From the NCBI GenBank assembly GCA_035547835.1, contig DASZTW010000017.1, positions 248,001 through 312,000 on the forward strand: a stretch of DNA of 64,000 nucleotides, written 5' to 3'. Each line of letters opens with the position of its first letter. The first letter of the stretch is position 1. The stretch is from Acidimicrobiales bacterium. GTDB lineage: Bacteria > Actinomycetota > Acidimicrobiia > Acidimicrobiales > Iamiaceae. The position numbers and the translations under genes were made by a program. Positions 58,993 through 64,000 of the stretch are shown here, in pieces. The notes under the pieces are model-generated. The model had not been told where the DNA came from, made no database searches, and saw only the letters and a list, made by a program, of their open reading frames with translations.

Positions 58993-59121
58993 GCGCACAC
59001 GCGACCGGCCGCCCCGGCGGCGAGCCGAGCCAGCACGGGACCTGGACGGGCACACCCGCGCCGGTCCGGCGGCACCGCCGTCGCGACCAGGCCTCGGCGG
59101 AGCACTAGCGTTTGCGCTGTC

Positions 59122-60791
<1,670 letters not shown>

Positions 60792-60795
<4 letters not shown>

Positions 60796-61520
60796 CCGCG
60801 CCAAGCGGCGCGGCGGATGACCCCACCGACCGATCCCTTCCGTCACTGGAACCCGCCGGCGACGCGCACTCGGGCAACCGAGCTCGGCGGACGGTCCGCG
60901 CCGCGGGCGCCGCTGCCGTCACCAGCGCCGACGAGCCTGCCCTCGTCGTGGCCGCCCGCCACGGTGACCGCGACGCACTCGAGCAGCTGCTGCGCCTCCA
61001 CCAGCCGCGCCTCCACACCCTGTGCCGGCGGCTGTGCCAGAACCCCACCGACGCACTCGACGCCTTGCAGGACGCGCTGATCGCGATCGTGCGCGGCCTG
61101 CCCAACTTCGACGGCCGCGCGTCGTTCCGGACCTGGACCTACCGGGTCACCACGAACGCCTGCCTCGACGAGCTGCGGCGACGCCACCGTCGCCCCCTCA
61201 CGCTCGGCGAGCTCGCAGAGGTCCCGGTGGCCCACGAGCACGACCGGCCCGAAGCGATGGTCGATCGGGTCGACATCGACCGAGCGCTCGGCGAGCTCGC
61301 GCCCGACTTCCGGATCGCCGTCGTGCTGCGCGACTTGTGCCGCCTCGATTACGCCGAGATCGCCGATGTGCTCGACCTGCCACCCGGGACGGTCCGCTCC
61401 CGGATCTCGCGCGGCCGCGCGGCGCTGGCCGAGTTGCTGACTCCCACCGAAGACGCACCGGCGCCCGGCGCGCCCGGGAACCAGACCGGCCCCGACGAAC
61501 GTCCTATGAGCACGCCATGA
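60792..61520 (+). CDS. ECF RNA polymerase sigma factor, SigM-like
   Basis: A 242-residue protein with an N-terminal extension of about 48 residues. Sigma-2 (L-L-R-L-H-Q-P-R-L, D-A-L-D-A-L-Q-D-A-L-I-A-I, F-R-T-W-T-Y-R-V-T-T-N-A-C-L-D-E-L-R-R-R) and sigma-4 (F-R-I-A-V-V-L-R-D-L, Y-A-E-I-A-D-V-L-D-L-P-P-G-T-V-R-S-R-I-S-R-G-R) are complete. Start ATG 60792 overlaps the kinase stop (ATGA) and its stop overlaps the next gene (ATGA). The position before trxB matches mycobacterial sigM, which responds to stress. Confidence 0.9.
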
Positions 61521-62533
61521 CCGACGAACACGAGTTTCCACCAGCTTCGGGCCGGCCTCCGAGCGACGACGACCTGCTGTCCGACGTCCTCGACGACGCG
61601 GCCACCCCCGCCGAGGTCGACCAGGTCATGGGCGACCCGGCGCTTGCCGCGCGACTCGAGCACTACCGCGCCATCCGCGATGCCATCGCCGAGCCCGTCG
61701 AGCCGCTCACCGAGGCCACGGCCAACCACGTCATCGACCAAGCGCTCGAGGAGTTCGACCTGCAGACCGCCGCGGTCGACGACGATGCCGACGACAGCGA
61801 GGGCATGGCCACCTGGACCGGCGAGCTGCCGGTCTGGTCCGACCACCAGGGCCCGGGTCGACCCGTGTCGCGCAAGCAGCGCCGGGCGACCCGTCCACCC
61901 GCGGCGGCCCGACGCCACCGCCGTCGCATCCCACCGATGGCCATCGCTGCCGCGCTGGTCCTGCTGGCGGGCGCCGGCTTGTTCCTCGCGCTCACCGGAC
62001 GCAACTCCGGCAAGCCGAGCGCGCAACGCAACACCAGCGCCAACTCGTCGACGACGAGCAGCGCACCGTCCGGTGCCACCTCCAACGCCATGGGCAAGGG
62101 CGCCGCGTCGAGCAGTGCGCAGCTCACGTCGAAGTACGACAACGCCGGCGCCGCGCCGAGCGCCGGCAGCGCGAGCGCCTCGCCGGCCGCCGGCTTCCTC
62201 GGCACCTTCGCCGGCGACGACGACCTCAACCAGGCGCTCACCCACCTCGACCCGAAGACGCTGCTCCCCGCTGGCACCGACCGGTCCCTGCAGCAGCGCG
62301 CGGCGGGGTTCGTGCCGTCCCAAGCCGAGATCAACCGCTGCGACCCGGTCGTGCGCGGCCACATCGCGCGGGCGCTGACCAGCCGCCTCGCCGTGGGCGG
62401 TGCGACCTCGGCCGGGCGCAACCTGCTGGTGATGTCCTACGACGCGCCCGCCACCACCTCGAAGCCCGCAGCCGTGCTCGTGATCGTGGCGTCCAACACC
62501 AGCTGCTACCCCGTCCTGACCCAAGTCCACTGA
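61517..62533 (+). CDS. Putative transmembrane anti-sigma factor
   Basis: A 338-residue protein from ATG 61517, translationally coupled to the sigma gene. Acidic N-terminal part (D-D-D-L-L-S-D-V-L-D-D-A-A-T-P-A-E-V) with a helical segment, as in many anti-sigma N-termini but without a zinc-binding H-x3-C-x2-C. One transmembrane helix near residues 140-160 (PPMAIAAALVLLAGAGLFLA) and a Ser/Ala/Thr-rich outer linker with a short folded end (I-N-R-C-D-P-V-V-R-G-H) follow. Function assigned from gene order and topology. Confidence 0.78.
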   Translation: MTDEHEFPPASGRPPSDDDLLSDVLDDAATPAEVDQVMGDPALAARLEHYRAIRDAIAEPVEPLTEATANHVIDQALEEFDLQTAAVDDDADDSEGMATWTGELPVWSDHQGPGRPVSRKQRRATRPPAAARRHRRRIPPMAIAAALVLLAGAGLFLALTGRNSGKPSAQRNTSANSSTTSSAPSGATSNAMGKGAASSSAQLTSKYDNAGAAPSAGSASASPAAGFLGTFAGDDDLNQALTHLDPKTLLPAGTDRSLQQRAAGFVPSQAEINRCDPVVRGHIARALTSRLAVGGATSAGRNLLVMSYDAPATTSKPAAVLVIVASNTSCYPVLTQVH

Positions 62534-62570
62534 CCAGGTCCACTGACCAGGTCCACTGACCAAGTCCACT
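62521..62570. repeat. 13-bp tandem repeat over the anti-sigma stop codon
   Basis: CCAAGTCCACTGA followed by two copies of CCAGGTCCACTGA and a partial CCAAGTCCACT: about 3.8 units of 13 bases. The first unit contains the gene stop codon (TGA 62531-62533), so the array probably grew from the 3' end by slippage. Confidence 0.8.
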
Positions 62571-62595
62571 CCGCCCCGCGCCCTCGAGGTCCCGT

Positions 62596-62753
62596 GCTGT
62601 GAGCACTCGGGACCTGCGCGGATGGGTCGCCCGAGTCGCGGGTCACCGTTCGATTCGCCAGGCCGCACCTGGCGAACAGGCCCGTGTTGATGGGTCGGCT
62701 CGCCTATCGGCCCGCCTCCTCAGCCACGCACACGGTGCTCAAGTGCTCACAGC
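62596..62753. repeat. 158-bp palindromic element with nested hairpin
   Basis: GCTGTGAGCACT (62596-62607) and AGTGCTCACAGC (62742-62753) are perfect 12-bp arms. Inside lies TTCGCCAGG-ccgca-CCTGGCGAA (62654-62676), a perfect 9-bp hairpin. The outer arms share GCTGTGAGCA with the elements at 52378 and 52440. No open frame of significance inside. It fills the gap between the anti-sigma gene and a convergent membrane-protein gene. Confidence 0.72.
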
Positions 62754-62763
62754 GGGTCGGGGG

Positions 62764-63207
62764 TCACGCGCTGCGACGACGGCGACCGGGCCAGGGTCCG
62801 GCTCGCAGCCAGCCGACCACCACCGCGATGGCCGCGGCCAACCAGGCCATGGCGGGGAAAGGATCGAGGCCGCGACTCGAGGAGAACCACCCGGCCAGCA
62901 GCAGCCCACCCGCGCTGGCCACGACCGTGACTGCTCCGCTGATCACGCTGCGACCCTTGGCCGCTGCCACGCAGACCTCACCCAGCAACAGCGGCGTCAA
63001 CACACCCGCCAGCGGCGGGAACCACCCGTGGAACTCGTACTCGCCGAGCACGGGACCGGCCAACGCACCCAGCGCCAGCGTGGCAAGCCAACCGAGCAAC
63101 GCTCGGGGTGCCACCGGCAAGTCGGCCGACGCGTCACTCGGACCCTTCGGGCGCCGGACGGGGCCGGACGGGTCGCGCGGGGTCGGCGAACCAGTACCGG
63201 GCGACAT
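62764..63207 (-). CDS. Small integral membrane protein (about four helices)
   Basis: A 147-residue protein: Pro-rich N-terminus, then hydrophobic stretches L-L-G-W-L-A-T-L-A-L-G-A-L-A-G, P-L-A-G-V-L-T-P-L-L-L-G, V-T-V-V-A-S-A-G-G-L-L-L-A-G and M-A-W-L-A-A-A-I-A-V-V-V-G-W-L, ending with a basic tail. Convergent with the anti-sigma gene. No family or function recognised. Confidence 0.72.
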   Translation of the reverse strand: MSPGTGSPTPRDPSGPVRRPKGPSDASADLPVAPRALLGWLATLALGALAGPVLGEYEFHGWFPPLAGVLTPLLLGEVCVAAAKGRSVISGAVTVVASAGGLLLAGWFSSSRGLDPFPAMAWLAAAIAVVVGWLRAGPWPGRRRRSA

Positions 63208-63269
63208 GACCGTCGAGCGTACCGGCGGGTCCCCCCGCCCTGGGAGCGTCGGCCCGTTAGTCTGGCCGG

Positions 63270-63599
63270 ATGCCCGATTCGGTCACGTCCTCACCCGCCA
63301 AATCGGCCGCCGGAAGCGAGCAGTGGCCGAGCGAGGCCGCCGACTTCGTGGTGCGCACCGTCGGCACGGTGCGCGACAAGACGACCGGACCCGCCATCAA
63401 GGGCGCTCGGGCGGCGGTGTTCGGCATGTTCGCGGCGCTGGTCGGCCTGGCGTTGCTGGTGCTGTTCGCGATCGCGTTGGTCCGCGTCATCACCGTCTAC
63501 ATGCCCCACGAGAAGGTCTGGCCGGCCGATCTGATCGTCGGCGGCGTCTTTTCGGTCGCGGGGATCGCGCTGTGGACCCGCACCCGGGCGCGGCCCTGA
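63270..63599 (+). CDS. Small two-helix membrane protein upstream of trxB
   Basis: A 109-residue protein: polar N-terminal 45 residues with a basic helix, then two transmembrane helices (AAVFGMFAALVGLALLVLFA and a second one, L-I-V-G-G-V-F-S-V-A-G-I-A-L-W). The shape resembles phage-holin-superfamily-III-like or YtxH-type proteins often seen here in actinobacteria. Function unknown. Confidence 0.75.
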   Translation: MPDSVTSSPAKSAAGSEQWPSEAADFVVRTVGTVRDKTTGPAIKGARAAVFGMFAALVGLALLVLFAIALVRVITVYMPHEKVWPADLIVGGVFSVAGIALWTRTRARP

Positions 63600-63722
63600 G
63601 CCCGACCCGCCCGGCCACCGCGGCGTGGCGGGACCAGTGCCACAGCGCCACCCCCTCGCTGGCGGAATATGGGCACCGGTGCGCACGGTTGCAGGGGTCC
63701 GGACCGCGCCTCTGGGAGCGAC

Positions 63723-64000
63723 ATGGAAGCCACTGACGTCCACAACGTGATCATCATCGGGTCGGGTCCGTCCGGGCTGACCGCCGCGATCTACACCGGC
63801 CGCGCCAACCTCGATCCCCTGCTGCTCGAGGGTGAGCTCGTCTCCAACACCGACCAGCCAGGTGGCCAGCTCATGCTCACCACCGAGGTCGAGAACTTCC
63901 CAGGATTCCGCGACGGGATCATGGGGCCCGCATTGATGACCGAGATGCGCGCCCAGGCCTGCCGGTTCGGCACCGATGTGCGCACCGAGCGCGTGAGCCG
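63723..64000 (+). CDS. trxB: Thioredoxin-disulfide reductase, 5' part only
   Basis: From ATG 63723 the frame runs off the window after 92 codons. [20 protein letters not shown] is the FAD-binding motif, and [17 protein letters not shown] is the hallmark of TrxB. The C-x-x-C redox site is outside. It keeps thioredoxin reduced with NADPH; trxA is expected next. Confidence 0.93.
   Translation, partial: MEATDVHNVIIIGSGPSGLTAAIYTGRANLDPLLLEGELVSNTDQPGGQLMLTTEVENFPGFRDGIMGPALMTEMRAQACRFGTDVRTERVS

Overview
The window is GC-rich actinobacterial chromosome, most likely from a member of the Acidimicrobiia or a relative. Reasons: uniformly high GC, frequent GTG starts and 4-base ATGA/GTGA gene overlaps, actinobacterial families (DUF6049, DUF2510, DUF6508), and a right end laid out like the Mycobacterium pcnA-Rv3909-mviN-sigM-trxB block near the replication origin. 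No rRNA, tRNA, CRISPR array, integrase or transposase was recognised. Class level is an inference from gene content only.

Left edge (1-3.7 kb): 5' part of a secreted GH16 glycosidase, a TetR/reductase operon with a perfect 23-bp operator, and a DUF4143-type ATPase.

Defence island (about 3.9-35.2 kb): ADP-ribosylglycohydrolase, NERD nuclease-like protein, HNH endonuclease, nucleotidyltransferase with a frameshifted HEPN partner, further HEPN debris, an EVE-domain protein, a McrBC pair, a TIR protein of visibly lower GC, then the centrepiece: a four-gene translationally coupled operon (17853-33713). It encodes a SNF2 helicase (DrmD-like), a 1556-residue Eco57I-type N6-adenine methyltransferase (DrmMI-like), a 2088-residue DEAD/DEAH helicase + DUF1998 + PD-(D/E)XK-like nuclease, and a UvrD-like helicase with a RelE-like N-terminus. 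It resembles class 1 DISARM, but DrmA and DrmB appear fused, the PLD nuclease DrmC is absent and two new modules are present. A small conserved-looking protein and a ScoMcrA-like SRA/nuclease follow. Many of these proteins belong to families that sense or cut modified DNA.

Accessory stretch (35.4-52.5 kb): lipoproteins, two complete VapBC-type modules (one with a perfect 18-bp inverted-repeat operator), a PIN gene with a premature amber codon, a recent duplicate of a coiled-coil/membrane protein, an ArsR/SRPBCC operon with TGCAAC-type operators, and several genes broken by truncation, frameshift or in-frame internal deletion (GH5-like, SDR, diaminopentanoate-dehydrogenase-like). The number of single-base lesions means some may be assembly errors; the large internal deletions are not easily explained that way.

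Core block (52.5-64 kb): CCA-adding enzyme, HDAC-family deacetylase, GNAT, DUF6049 protein, DegV, a membrane Ser/Thr kinase with a discoidin-like outer domain, an ECF sigma factor and its putative anti-sigma factor, two small membrane proteins and the 5' end of trxB. MurJ, expected between the DUF6049 gene and the kinase, is not there; a DegV gene occupies the place. Long palindromic elements containing GCTGTGAGCA lie in two gaps of this block.
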